From positions 496,001 through 560,000 of the forward strand of contig JAPFFF010000042.1 in the NCBI GenBank assembly GCA_039105265.1: a stretch of DNA of 64,000 nt. Direction: 5' to 3'. A program made the position numbers and the translations under genes. Positions 17,556-28,142 of the stretch are shown piece after piece (the stretch's first letter is position 1; every line of letters begins with the position of its first letter). The stretch comes from Tritrichomonas musculus. Lineage: Eukaryota; Parabasalia; Tritrichomonadida; Tritrichomonadidae. The notes beneath the pieces are model-generated. The model saw only the letters and a list, made by a program, of their open reading frames with translations, had not been told where the DNA came from and did not search any database.

Positions 17556-18011
17556 ATGTCAACATCAAATAATCAAATTGCATGCGTTTCGATTATCGGA
17601 CCTGATAACAACCCAATTTTAATCAAAAAATATTGTGAAGAAAGTCAAAATCAAGAAATTGATACACTTTTGTTTTGTTCTCTTGATTATTTTGAACAAC
17701 CTCAAAATCCAGGACCAAAGAAACAATCAAAAAGTTCATCTGATCGCTTCTTAGGTAATATACAAACATCAGACAGATTTCAAATTTGGGGATATAAAGC
17801 TAGCCTTGGATATAAAATTATTATTCTAACGGCTCATGTAACAAGTATTCCTGAAGCTTCAATGCGTACAATTTGTGAAAAAGTTAGAGATGTTCTTTTT
17901 GATTCATTGATGGATCCATTTTATCAGCCTTTTGCTTTAATAGAATCACCTCGAGTTATCTCAAAAATCAATGAAATTGCACAGTCACTTCCAGCTCCAT
18001 CGACAGCTTAA
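17556..18011 (+). CDS. TRAPPC2L-like TRAPP complex subunit
   Basis: 151 aa, one longin/sedlin-like domain. The strand ACVSIIGPDNNPILIKKY at the N-terminus, the LFCSLDYFEQ helix start, an FQIWGYKASLGYKIIILT hairpin, a helix with SMRTICEKVRDVLFDSLMDPFYQPF and a terminal ESPRVISKINEIAQSL helix follow the TRAPPC2L/Tca17 order. The DPFYxPF motif is the clearest sign. The protein would be a small subunit of the TRAPP tethering complex, acting in ER-Golgi or endosomal traffic. TRAPPC2 (sedlin) itself is the nearest alternative. Confidence 0.78.
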   Translation: MSTSNNQIACVSIIGPDNNPILIKKYCEESQNQEIDTLLFCSLDYFEQPQNPGPKKQSKSSSDRFLGNIQTSDRFQIWGYKASLGYKIIILTAHVTSIPEASMRTICEKVRDVLFDSLMDPFYQPFALIESPRVISKINEIAQSLPAPSTA

Positions 18012-19610
18012 AAATGTTTTTATTTCATTTTTATTAATGTATTATCTAAAAACTCATACCTTTTTACAAATCAATTCTATCATTATTAATACAACCATAA
18101 AGAATATATAAGAAGATGGGATTTTAGCTTTTAGGATGCATTAAAAACTAAATTTTTCCTACTGTTTTATAAAAATAATCATATTTTTATTTGATTTTAT
18201 ATGTTCTATTTTGTATTTTAAATTTGGCAATACTTTTGTTTTTGATAAATTTGAGATTTTCGTTTATATGTTACTGCTATAGATTTTTAATCATTGGAAA
18301 CCAGTAAATTGAAAAACTTCTCTTTTCCATTAATTATTTTAAAAAAATTTTGTAGAATTCAAACATATCTCTATTTAATTTACCCTAAAACTAAAATAGG
18401 ATTAGTAAAGATGAAAAACAAATCTTCTTTAATAGATTTTTTAATTATTTATCAGTCTATCAAGCAGCTACTTAATGAAAATTCAATTTCATTTACAAAA
18501 TGATTGCTGACTTACATAACATTAAAAAAAAAGCATTCTAAAATAAAACTACTTGTCCTTCTTCGATAGAAGAGGGTCAACTAATTTTATTGTCACTTTT
18601 TAACTTTGTTTTCATTTTTTTGCGTTTTATAACTAATAAAATCAAAATTTTATTTTATTTGTAAATAATATAATAGTCGATATATAAAAATATTACTTTA
18701 TTGATTTGATTAAGAACAATTAATGAAAATGGAAGATTTGCAATTCCAAGTTATTCAAAATAGATCACATGATGATTTAAAAGTATCTGCGAATACAAAA
18801 TTAATTACACTTGATCATTTCAAATGATTCATTTGTTCAAAGCATTCCAGCAAGTTTATATATATATAAATAATCTATAGATTATTTTTGAATATTATAT
18901 TATATATTTGTTTTTAAATATCTTTTTAATGATTAAATGTGCAAAAATATTTTATAAGTATTAATATTTCATCAATAAATATTTGTAAAAGAAAAAATAA
19001 AAATTTGAAAAGAAAAAATTGAGAGAAATAATTTTTTGAATAAACATTCAAATTAGAATTTTATATAATAAAAAATTATTATCTAATCAACATAAATAAA
19101 TTTTAAAGATATTCTAGATAGAATAATTATTATATGTAATAAGAAGTCTTATGTATACATATATAAAATTCAAATCAATTATACTATGAGTTTTTGTTTT
19201 ATTAAAAAGTTGACATTCATCTTTTTGCGATTTCAAAACTTTTTAAGAATAAAGCTTTTTGAATGCTTTTTTTTCCATATTGTTTCGATACAACGACTAA
19301 TTGTTTAATTTTAATTTTATATTCAATGAATCAAAACATTTTTCCTCCTTATACTCTTGAACTAAATATTTTAAATTCCGAAACCAAAATTGAATAGAAA
19401 TTTTTAATTACTATCAATTTTTTTATATGAAAATACCTTATTGAAAAGAATAATTATAAAAAATATAGATAAATTTATATATTTTCAAATCATGAAATCG
19501 TTTTCTTTATATTGATGAAATACCAAATCGCACAATTTTCAAATAGATCGTAATAAATTGAATAGAGATTTGAATAGAATTTTTTCTGACAATAATATAA
19601 AATTATCATT
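18012..19610. other. 1.6-kb AT-rich spacer
   Basis: No supported gene. An ORF at 18294-18503 starts at TTG and is low complexity. A TTGTCACTTTTTAACTTTG stretch near 18588 resembles the AAAAAGTGACA motif seen elsewhere. No RNA gene or long repeat is seen. Confidence 0.6.
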
Positions 19611-19616
19611 TCACAT
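19611..19616 (+). promoter_or_regulatory. Initiator-like TCACAT upstream of the E2F-like gene
   Basis: It fits TCA-Y-(T/A) 20 bases before the ATG at 19631. It favours the ATG over the TTG at 19622 as the start. Confidence 0.4.
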
Positions 19617-19630
19617 CGTAATTGATATTG

Positions 19631-20440
19631 ATGATAAAGTATTCATCAAGTTGTTCTGAAGTCTCATCTCCGTACGACGAATATGTCCTTAATAGTCCAA
19701 TTAAAAAAAAATCAATTCACAAAAAAGAAAAGGAAGGCAAAAAATATTATGATCAATTTAAGAATTCAATTCATTCATTTATTTATGATATTGAAATATT
19801 TGATCTAACGATTGTGAATATTACAACGTTATGTATGAGATATAAATTTCAAAAAAGAAGATTTTATGATGTTTTGAATGTTCTGGAAGCAATTGGTTGT
19901 TGTCATAAATTAAAATCAGATTCTATACAATGGTTTGGTTTATCAAATGTCCCACCTTATTTGTTATCATTACAGAAAAAATTAAAGGTTAATTTAATAG
20001 AAACAAAACTTGAAGATATTTTTCGTGCAGATGAAAGCATTATAATTTCTCAATTGACTCAATTGCTTATTATGTGCTTTTTAGTTATTCAAAATCAAAC
20101 ATTAAATATAAAACACATCGCGTGCTTTTTGTCTCGTCATAATCAAAGATATAAAACAACTCTCTGTAAATTATATCAAATAACTCATATTCTTGAAGCA
20201 GCTGGTATATTAAGACATACATCTAAGCCGTGTGTAATTTTTTTGGATACAAAATACTATAAAATTATCAGTGAAAAAGAAAGTGATGTAAAAAGCAATG
20301 ACCCAAATCCATATTCAATAGAGAATTTGTTAAATGATCATATTTCAGAGCAATTTCAAAAGGTGGTAAAAAAAAGGAAATTTGAATTTTACACTCATGT
20401 TCAGCAATTACAAGCCACAGATAACGCTTTGTATCAATAA
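19631..20440 (+). CDS. E2F-like transcription factor with two winged-helix domains
   Basis: 269 aa from the ATG at 19631. Residues about 40-103 are an E2F/DP-type winged helix with the diagnostic RRFYDVLNVLEAIG recognition helix followed by a beta-wing ending SIQWFGL. Residues about 135-206 look like a second, more diverged copy with CKLYQITHILEAAGILRH. Two DNA-binding domains in one chain are the layout of atypical E2F7/8, which act without a DP partner. No dimerisation coiled coil or retinoblastoma-binding motif is evident in the short tail. It is convergent with the vWA-UBC gene. Likely nuclear, in cell-cycle or general transcription. Confidence 0.75.
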   Translation: MIKYSSSCSEVSSPYDEYVLNSPIKKKSIHKKEKEGKKYYDQFKNSIHSFIYDIEIFDLTIVNITTLCMRYKFQKRRFYDVLNVLEAIGCCHKLKSDSIQWFGLSNVPPYLLSLQKKLKVNLIETKLEDIFRADESIIISQLTQLLIMCFLVIQNQTLNIKHIACFLSRHNQRYKTTLCKLYQITHILEAAGILRHTSKPCVIFLDTKYYKIISEKESDVKSNDPNPYSIENLLNDHISEQFQKVVKKRKFEFYTHVQQLQATDNALYQ

Positions 20441-20677
20441 TTTCATGTGTAAATAGATATTATTCTAAATTCTTTTTCTGATTTTATTGTTCATCATGGA
20501 AAAAAATTAGTGTTATTGCACTTTTGTGCTCTTTTTCAATGAAAAATTATCTTTTTTGTTTATGTTCAAAAAATTATAATTATTTATTCATGGGATTAAA
20601 ATTCGCAAAATGAAAATTTTAAATATGTATGATAAAGAAAATTAATGTTTGGTTTTTAAAAAAGAATTGAAAAAAAC

Positions 20678-23575
20678 TTAGTCATATAAGTTATCTGGAT
20701 CTGGAGTAGGAAGAACTTTTCCAGCTGTTTTTCCATAAACGTTTGTAACATAAAGTTGGCTGAGTCTTTCTTCTTCGGGTGAAACTTCACCTTCAGGCAC
20801 TTCATCATAAACCTTTGCATCGCCAATAAAGTCATGGAAATCGTCATGGCCAACTTCTTCATCTTCTTGTCTTTCTCTAAATTTAGCTTTGTCTTCTTTA
20901 TATAATGTGCTAGCTTCACTGTTAATAAAACTATTTTCTTCAGGGTTTTTAAGTAAATCTACAATACCTTCAATAATTGAGTCGATTCCAGTATTTGCTG
21001 TGTATTTTTTATCAACTAAACTAAATACTACTGTTCCTTCTTGAGAAATATTTGGATGGAAAGGAATTGTCAAGAATCTGAATGTTGGTGGGGCAGATGG
21101 GAAGTTTGGAGGTGCGCTCATAAAGCAATTTAACCATTTATTAGCAAATGGTGTGCCTTCTGGTCCTTTGATGAATATCCTCCATTCTTCTGGACTGTTA
21201 TAAGATGAGTAAACACGATAATTCTCAGATGGATTGTGGCCAATAATGTTTAATTCTCTGATGAGACGACGGAATCTGATTGTCTGAATCTTTCTATCGT
21301 GCTTGTATAAGTAATCCATGTAAAGAGGAAGTGCTAACGCAATTTTATCATTAGCTTTTATGAGATCTTGATTTTCAGCCATTTTATCATATTTATTGAA
21401 TTTCTTTGCTTCATCTTGTAAAATGCCGGCTGTGACACTGCCTTTATATGGAGGAACGCAATGCCTCATTTTGATATTAAGGAATGCTTCTTGTTCAAAG
21501 ATCTTTAAACCTTCTTTTAGATCCTGAGGTCGGAAGCAAAGTCCGCCTGTGAATTTAGAAATAGCGCACATCTCATTATTCTTCTCCCTTTCAGATGTTG
21601 AAACAAGAACAGTATCAACTATAATTCCATTTTGAATAAAACTATTAGCAAGTGCAACAGGAGAAGCAGCTGATTTATTATCTTCGCCATCACTGATAAC
21701 AATAATTCTATATTTTGCATTTGGATATTGTAATTCTTCCTCGCCGTCTTCATCTTCGGTTTCAGGAGTTATAGCTTCAATAATCATGTCTTGAGCTTTC
21801 TTTAAAGCATCATAAAGAAGTGTTTTGCCTCCTGGTTTGATGACTTTTAAGCTTTCAATGAATTGTGATGACATTGCAGTTAAATCTCGGAGAACTTTAA
21901 CTTCATTTCCAAAACAAATTAATCCATAAATAGAGGAAACGCGAAGTCTATTAGATTGTTCAACAAGAGCATGGAGGAACTGAGTTGCAAGTTGAGCTCT
22001 TGATGGTTCGCCGTGGGTGCAATTGCCACCTGCGAGTTTCCATTTCATCGACATTGATTCATCGAAGCATATAACAATAATTTGGTCAACAACATTTCCA
22101 TCAATAAGTGAAAGAAAATCATCTTCATCTGAATTATGAACCTTTCTTGCAAGATCATCAATTGATGATTCTTTAATCTTGGCCTCTTTTGGATCAATAT
22201 ACCTGATCCAATCTTTTTTGTCCCCAACCTCATTGAGATAGAGGAGGATTTCATTGTCTTTATCGCCATTGACAAATGTTGGGTAATGAATATAATGCAA
22301 AGAAAGTGGAGCAACAGGTTTATATAAAACATATGTTTTAACGGCCTCAAAGATACTAGATTCACCACTAGTATACATATCCTCTCTCGGTCTGTCTATA
22401 TTAAAACCTGTAAATCCTGGATTTGTTGTATCTTCTTCCCAAACAATAATATGATGTTGTTGATTTGTTCTTCTTAAATAATCGCACATTTCATCTTCTC
22501 CATCAGCTGCACTATCTTTGTAATCAACTACTTTCAATTGTAGGTATTCGGTTTCCTTAACTAAGCCAATAAACGAAATAATCTTTAAAGTGTATTCAAA
22601 AACGTTTTCGTTTTTGATACCGGTTGGCAAAACTGATTTAAAAATTGTAAACAAAGGTCCTGTAATTGCGACAATATTCCTAACGTTGAGATCTTCGTGC
22701 TCTAAAAGTCTATACATGTTGACAACAAGTGGTGCAAATCTTGTAATTTTTGCAAAAACAAGCATTAAATGCTCGCTATTGATACCATCATGGAAAAAGT
22801 AGCCTAATAATGAAGCGATTTGAGTAAGTCCAGCCGTCGTTGAATCAAAAAGAGGAGAGAGCATGTTTTTATTAGCACCTATACAATTGCAAGGTTCAGC
22901 CACATCTTCGTCAATTTGATCTCCAAGATTCTTAGTAACAACAACATAAAGTCTGTGATGGTACACTTCGCCAACGGCTTCATAATAGTCATCAAGAGTC
23001 CTTTCTGTTGGGTCATCACCTGGTAAAAATGGAACACCCCCTGGTAAGAATATTTGGACTTCAAAATCATCAGGTATACCTGGTACATGCCAATTCGATA
23101 TCATTTCTTTGATTTTATTAGAAATTGTTTCATAATTATCTTGAAGTTTGAATTTTAATTTATCACCAGTTTTCAAAGACCTCTCGTTTGCAGTTGTAAA
23201 TATTTTGAAGTCATTGACCATTTTGAATGTAGTATCATCTTCTGGATCGACTTCGTGCTTTGTACTAGTAAGTAATTCATTGATCTTTTCACCTTTTTCA
23301 TCTTTGTCTGCAACATCAATATCTGGAAAGTCTTCAGGTCCTTTAGAATCATCAACAGAAACAATTATGATGTCAGTTCCTGGATTCTTCAAATAATTTG
23401 TAAGTAATTCGCTATCATCAAGTTTATGGCCTTTTAAATAAGCACAAATGATATCGTCATTATATTTCTTTTCACGAACCTTATCGAGAAACTCATAGAC
23501 AGTAAAAGTTCGATCAACTTTTATAACATCAACTCCTTCTCCCTCAACAGAAAATTTTACTTTAATGGATGACAT
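20678..23575 (-). CDS. Ubiquitin-like / vWA / UBC-fold fusion protein, UBC cysteine absent
   Basis: 965 aa from ATG. Residues 3-75 resemble a ubiquitin-like fold. A middle region of about 120-490 has helical and charged parts without a clear family. Residues about 498-690 are a von Willebrand A domain with the MIDAS motif DESMS at 505-509, a conserved-position Thr/Gly (GGKT, 582-585) and ISDGED at 627-632. Residues about 763-905 are a UBC fold: RLIREL, GPEGTPFANKW, FPSAPPTFRFLT, and HPN at 840-842. After HPNISQEG the position of the catalytic Cys is Val/Phe (TVVFSLV), so it should not form an E2 thioester and is UEV-like. vWA-UBC fusions are known in trichomonads. The upstream region holds several AAAAACTTTTT motifs. 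Confidence 0.85.
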   Translation of the reverse strand: MSSIKVKFSVEGEGVDVIKVDRTFTVYEFLDKVREKKYNDDIICAYLKGHKLDDSELLTNYLKNPGTDIIIVSVDDSKGPEDFPDIDVADKDEKGEKINELLTSTKHEVDPEDDTTFKMVNDFKIFTTANERSLKTGDKLKFKLQDNYETISNKIKEMISNWHVPGIPDDFEVQIFLPGGVPFLPGDDPTERTLDDYYEAVGEVYHHRLYVVVTKNLGDQIDEDVAEPCNCIGANKNMLSPLFDSTTAGLTQIASLLGYFFHDGINSEHLMLVFAKITRFAPLVVNMYRLLEHEDLNVRNIVAITGPLFTIFKSVLPTGIKNENVFEYTLKIISFIGLVKETEYLQLKVVDYKDSAADGEDEMCDYLRRTNQQHHIIVWEEDTTNPGFTGFNIDRPREDMYTSGESSIFEAVKTYVLYKPVAPLSLHYIHYPTFVNGDKDNEILLYLNEVGDKKDWIRYIDPKEAKIKESSIDDLARKVHNSDEDDFLSLIDGNVVDQIIVICFDESMSMKWKLAGGNCTHGEPSRAQLATQFLHALVEQSNRLRVSSIYGLICFGNEVKVLRDLTAMSSQFIESLKVIKPGGKTLLYDALKKAQDMIIEAITPETEDEDGEEELQYPNAKYRIIVISDGEDNKSAASPVALANSFIQNGIIVDTVLVSTSEREKNNEMCAISKFTGGLCFRPQDLKEGLKIFEQEAFLNIKMRHCVPPYKGSVTAGILQDEAKKFNKYDKMAENQDLIKANDKIALALPLYMDYLYKHDRKIQTIRFRRLIRELNIIGHNPSENYRVYSSYNSPEEWRIFIKGPEGTPFANKWLNCFMSAPPNFPSAPPTFRFLTIPFHPNISQEGTVVFSLVDKKYTANTGIDSIIEGIVDLLKNPEENSFINSEASTLYKEDKAKFRERQEDEEVGHDDFHDFIGDAKVYDEVPEGEVSPEEERLSQLYVTNVYGKTAGKVLPTPDPDNLYD

Positions 23576-24240
23576 AATATCTTTGACGAAAAAAAAATCT
23601 AAAAAGACAAATTTTTTAATAATTTCTATCGTTTAACAGAAATTAAAACGTTTTTAAAAACTTTTTTGAACAAATAACCGTTATAAGAATTAAAATTCAT
23701 TCAAATTTTAGAAAAAGAGAAAAACTTTTTAATAATTTTAAAATCAAACAATTGAAGTTTGTTTTTTTAAAAAACTTTTTGAAATATTTTTGCCTCTAAA
23801 AAAAATAATAATATCTTCAAAATGCCATTATTAAATTCATGTATTTTGGATATTATACTGTAAATATTAAAATTATATATTTATATAAAAGAATTTTGTA
23901 AAAGAATTAGAATACAATGACGATTAAAGGTTATTTTTGAAAGAAGATGACTCGATTATTTGTGGTAACTTCATTGAAAAAGTGGGATGTCATATTTGCT
24001 CTCATGCATGTTGCTAAATAACAACGACTAGGTAAGAGATTACTTGTGGTAGAGATGGTATGAACGCATTTTCTAGTTGATGAAGTCTTCATATTGAAAA
24101 GGCTTCCAGTCCTTTCCATTAGCAAATATTGGATGTAGTTCTACTTTTTGTGTGGTCTCTTATATCAAATACCTTCTTATCTATTAAGAGTTTACATCAT
24201 GACATATAAGATGTCGTGTAAATCCGATTTCGGATAAAAG
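23576..24240. other. Spacer with repeated AAAAACTTTTT motifs and a possible coding remnant
   Basis: 23640-23790 upstream of the vWA-UBC gene contains at least three AAAAACTTTTTNAA-like palindromes. At 23931-24125 (minus strand) a 64-codon Cys/Thr-rich open stretch has less AT-biased composition than its surroundings and reads like a coding fragment, possibly belonging to the adjoining virus-like block. Confidence 0.45.
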
Positions 24241-24305
24241 TAGTATATACTAGTCGGTTTCCGCTGGGGCTGGCTCCCCAAGCGTCAACACGAACTAGTT
24301 AAAAA

Positions 24306-24350
24306 TAAAAAATAAAAAATAAAAAATAAAAAATAAAAATAAAAAAAAAA
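24306..24350. repeat. AAAAAAT tandem microsatellite
   Basis: Four to five units of AAAAAAT followed by a poly-A run. It lies just inside a GC-rich hairpin-prone stretch (24258-24300). Confidence 0.85.
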
Positions 24351-24374
24351 AATTTCTTCTTCTTTTCTTGTTAT

Positions 24375-24510
24375 CCCACCCACCCACCCACCTCAATGCC
24401 CACCATCTATGAAACGGCACAGGGGCCCACCCAAATGCTCACCATTTATGAAACGTCTTAAGTATCCCACCCACCCACCTCAATGCCAACCATCTATGAA
24501 ACGGCACAGG
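24375..24510. repeat. Tandem repeat of about 45 bp, three copies, C-rich
   Basis: Units at 24375-24423, 24424-24465 and 24466-24510 share CCCACCCA, CAATGCC and ACCATCTATGAAACG. The first and third are nearly identical; the middle one is diverged. It is far more GC-rich than the flanks. Confidence 0.9.
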
Positions 24511-24533
24511 TACCTGCCCCGAGAATCTCGTAC

Positions 24534-25694
24534 CTATTTCTTTCTATATATTGCATCAAATGTTGATACATATCTATCATCTAAATCAAGTGTTATGTCT
24601 TCAACAAGCATGTCATAACCGATATAGGTAATTGTATTTTCTTTGCCATAAATTTCATCCATATACAATTCATTATCGCCAGCACAATGGTTATAAGTTA
24701 TTAATCTAACATAATGTTGTTTTTGACTCTTATCTGTCCAAATTAACAAATATTCACCATCTTCTACAGGTGCCCCATCAAATGTAGTGGCTTCTACTTG
24801 GAACAAGTTATCACCATAATAAAAACTAAAATATTTCGAATGAGACTCAGTAATGTTCTCAGTAAAAGAAGAATAAAAGGTTTTCCAATCAAGTGGCGGA
24901 TTTTCAAGAGCAGCTATCATAGCTTCCATTGCTGCTATAGTATCCTTTAATGTTGTATTCTCTCTCTCTAAATTTGATATTTTGCTATTTAATGTTACGA
25001 TACTAGCAACATGTTCACCTACTAGAATAGCTAAATCTTGTTGAGATTTAATATAATTATTTAATTTTGTCTTCAGTTCATCATTTTCACTTTTCAATGC
25101 TATTTGATCTTCTTCACCAAATTCAGCTAGAGTAACTCGTACTGGATATGTTCCATCGTAATTATAAAGAACACCTGTTGCTTCTTCCCAATAAAATGAG
25201 CCACCACTTGTTGTCATAACATGAGCAATTGTATCGCGTATATTTGCTGTTCTTTCTGTCTTGAATATAATATCAAATTCTTCATCTACATTTGAGCCAG
25301 TCACACCAACTAAGTGAGCTCCTTCTTGGAATAAAATGAATGAAGTATAAAAGAATTCACCAGTAAGTTGTTCTGGTTCGTAAGGGCCGTTTGTAATTGG
25401 TAGAATAATTTTATTCCCAAATTTCAAATCATTTTTGCTTCGATATTTTTCATCACAAGTATCTAAAATCATTGTATTGAATTCACCGGCAACAAGAGAT
25501 GTTAAAATAGCAGATGCTTGAGCAGATAACGGTTTATCATCATCATACATTATTTTCTGGAGAACGTCATTTGATGGTTTTTCGTCTGGGTTCAATTGCA
25601 ACTCGCTATTTTTGAGAATATCTGATTTTAATGCATAATTTGACAAATCAACTGGTTCTGGGATATCGGTTTTCAAAGCAAAAGTGTTCGACAC
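24534..25694 (-). pseudogene. Virus-like block: fibre-like reading frame A
   Basis: About 386 codons. It begins with the fibre-like DIPEPVDLSNYALKSDI motif, also present in frame B. It then has a mixed globular region, a coiled coil (NSKISNLERENTTLKDTIAAM) and a C-terminal globular part. It is treated as part of a broken element and not as a host gene. Confidence 0.5.
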
Positions 25695-25706
25695 ATATCT
25701 TGCTGA

Positions 25707-28061
25707 TTAAGCGTTTTTGTCTGTTGGTTCGATATTTTTGGTTATTGAACATGATAAAATTTCCGGTGATTCACCAGTTCCTGGATTGATTAATTCATGG
25801 CAGTCATACAGAATCCAAAGACCAGAATTACTTCCTTCGATACGCATTATCTGAGAGGGTTGATCATCATCATCATCGTCATTGTACGAATAATCTACGT
25901 GAACATAATGAGCCGTATAGAAATTGTTTGATGAGACAATATCCAACCCATATTGCTCAATCATTTCATGATATGTGTCGTAATCCAAATCAGGAATCGT
26001 ATTATTGACGATTGTGAATTGAATTGTTGTTTGCCCCTCAATAATCTCTGGAATTTCGCCTTTCAGAGCATAATTGGTTAAATCAACAGGTTCAGGTATA
26101 TCTTTCTTTAATGCATACTCCTTTAGTACATCATTAACCTCATCAACTGTGGGGTATTCATTCATAATAGTAGCTATTGATTCATTATTGCCGTGGGATA
26201 TCTTTTCAAGTGAGTCTACCTTGTTGTTAAGTGCATCTATATCACATGTATATACTATATCCTTAACCTCAAATGACATTCTCCTAACAGCACTATTTTC
26301 TTTAATGGCTATACCAGTAACTCTTACTTGCTGTGGGTTGGCTATAACTATTGTCTTTCCATTTAAGGTGCATGTTGGGAAGTAATCACTGCCCTCATAT
26401 TGACTTATAGTACCACCTGCGATAGTAATAGTTATTATACACTCCTCATAGTCGATGTCATTAAACTCACTAACCTTCATAACCATTAGTCTTGCCTTAA
26501 TAGTACCATCTGTAATAACATCTTCAGCTTCAAGGTGTACTTCCTTATTAACAATACTACCTACTATATCAATAGTATCATCTCTTACTAAATCATTCTT
26601 ATCAATATAGTTATTATTTTCTACTTCCTCATTAACCTCATTTATTTTATCAGCTAATAGCCTAAATACAGGTTTTAATGATTCTCTGAAGTGGTTGCAT
26701 AAATCAATAGCATCTCGATATGTTGTTATCGTCTTTGAAATGTCTTCAGTTTCATCAGTATATTCAACAACTACCTTTTCTGCATCACACCAATCAATAA
26801 TAGGTGTTAAATCAGTTGTAGTTGACCTTCCTATTTTTAATGGAGGTAGGTTGCTTTCATCACCTAGATGATACAAAGCTTGTTCACCTTGTGATACACC
26901 TTCAATAGTAGCATCTATACCAGCCTTTGTAAATGTGAACCCTGTTCGAAATAATGTAAGACCAACATTAGCTATACTACCTGCAGTTCCTATAACTCCA
27001 AATGCTAGTGCTACATTTGATATTATTCTAACCTGGTCTATATCTTCTTGTAAATGTTTAGTAATCCTTTTAGTCTCTCCCATTTCTGCATTTAACACAT
27101 TTACTTTCGAGGTTATGTCCTTAACATCATAACTAACTACATCAAAATTATTGGTTAACATATTTAAATCACTCCTCATGGTAGTAATATTATCAGCTGT
27201 TATAATCTTCGAACTAGTAATATTGTAGTCGGTATATAAGGTAGTAGCTGCATTAGGATTTGGTGTTATTTCATAAAACTGTTGATCTATTATGTACTTA
27301 AATGCATTAGTTGATGAATCCCAATTAATCTCATCAATCGGGTCTGTATAATCCTTCCTCAAATATGATTTTATGTCTCTGGTTTCACCAACATCTAAGC
27401 AAAAGCCCCAATCATAGCTAATTGTCTCAATAGTATCTAGGATTGGGATGACGTCGAGTAACCACTTATCAGTCTTTTTAATCACATTATCAACTTTGAA
27501 TGATAACCTTGTTGCTCTAGATGATTCACTTACATATATATCTAAATATATCTTCTCAAACATATCTGTTCTATCCATAACATTAGGAGCCATCTCAAAG
27601 TAATAAATAACTGCTCCATAGTAACCTGGATGTAAAGCATTATCAATGCCACCATAAAATGACCTATCATAATTAGTATATGTTAGGTTCCATTCATCCT
27701 CATCATGTATCTTTCCATCATTCATCTCAATACTTATCTTATGTTTGTAGTTCTTCAATAATGAGAACATTAAGCCATTCTCTTCATCAGTCTGTATCAA
27801 TTTATCATGCAAGTCTGTTTTCTTAATCGTAACCCAGCTACCGTAGCAACCATCTGTTTTCTTACCAGGTCGAATATTCCATTTATTAATGACTTTCCCA
27901 TTAAGATGACCTTTCGCATTATCTCCTGACCAATACCCCTTATTCTCACGACTTTTATCAGTATTCCATTGTAGGTTCCATGTATTGCCAAAACAATGTT
28001 CCTTGAAGACAAAGTTTAATTTATCAGGTATTTCATAGTTATCAGGTACTTCATATACCAT
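25707..28061 (-). pseudogene. Virus-like block: long fibre-like reading frame B
   Basis: About 784 codons from an ATG. The N-terminal 250 residues are Trp/Tyr-rich and globular. A coiled coil (about 270-340) is followed by a hydrophobic segment near 345-375 that could insert in a membrane. The C-terminal part carries the DIPEPVDLTNYALKGEIPE motif shared with frame A, then an acidic Asp run. The layout suggests an attachment or structural protein; family unknown. Confidence 0.55.
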
Positions 28062-28142
28062 CTAATAATATTCGTCCTCTCCTATTTTTTCTTCTGTGAT
28101 GATAGATGGTTTATAAAAGTAGTGAACATCGCTTTTATGGAG

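Noticed and set aside
18294-18503. 69-codon ORF
   Set aside because: Starts at TTG, has low-complexity AT-rich composition, no initiator and no recognisable domain.
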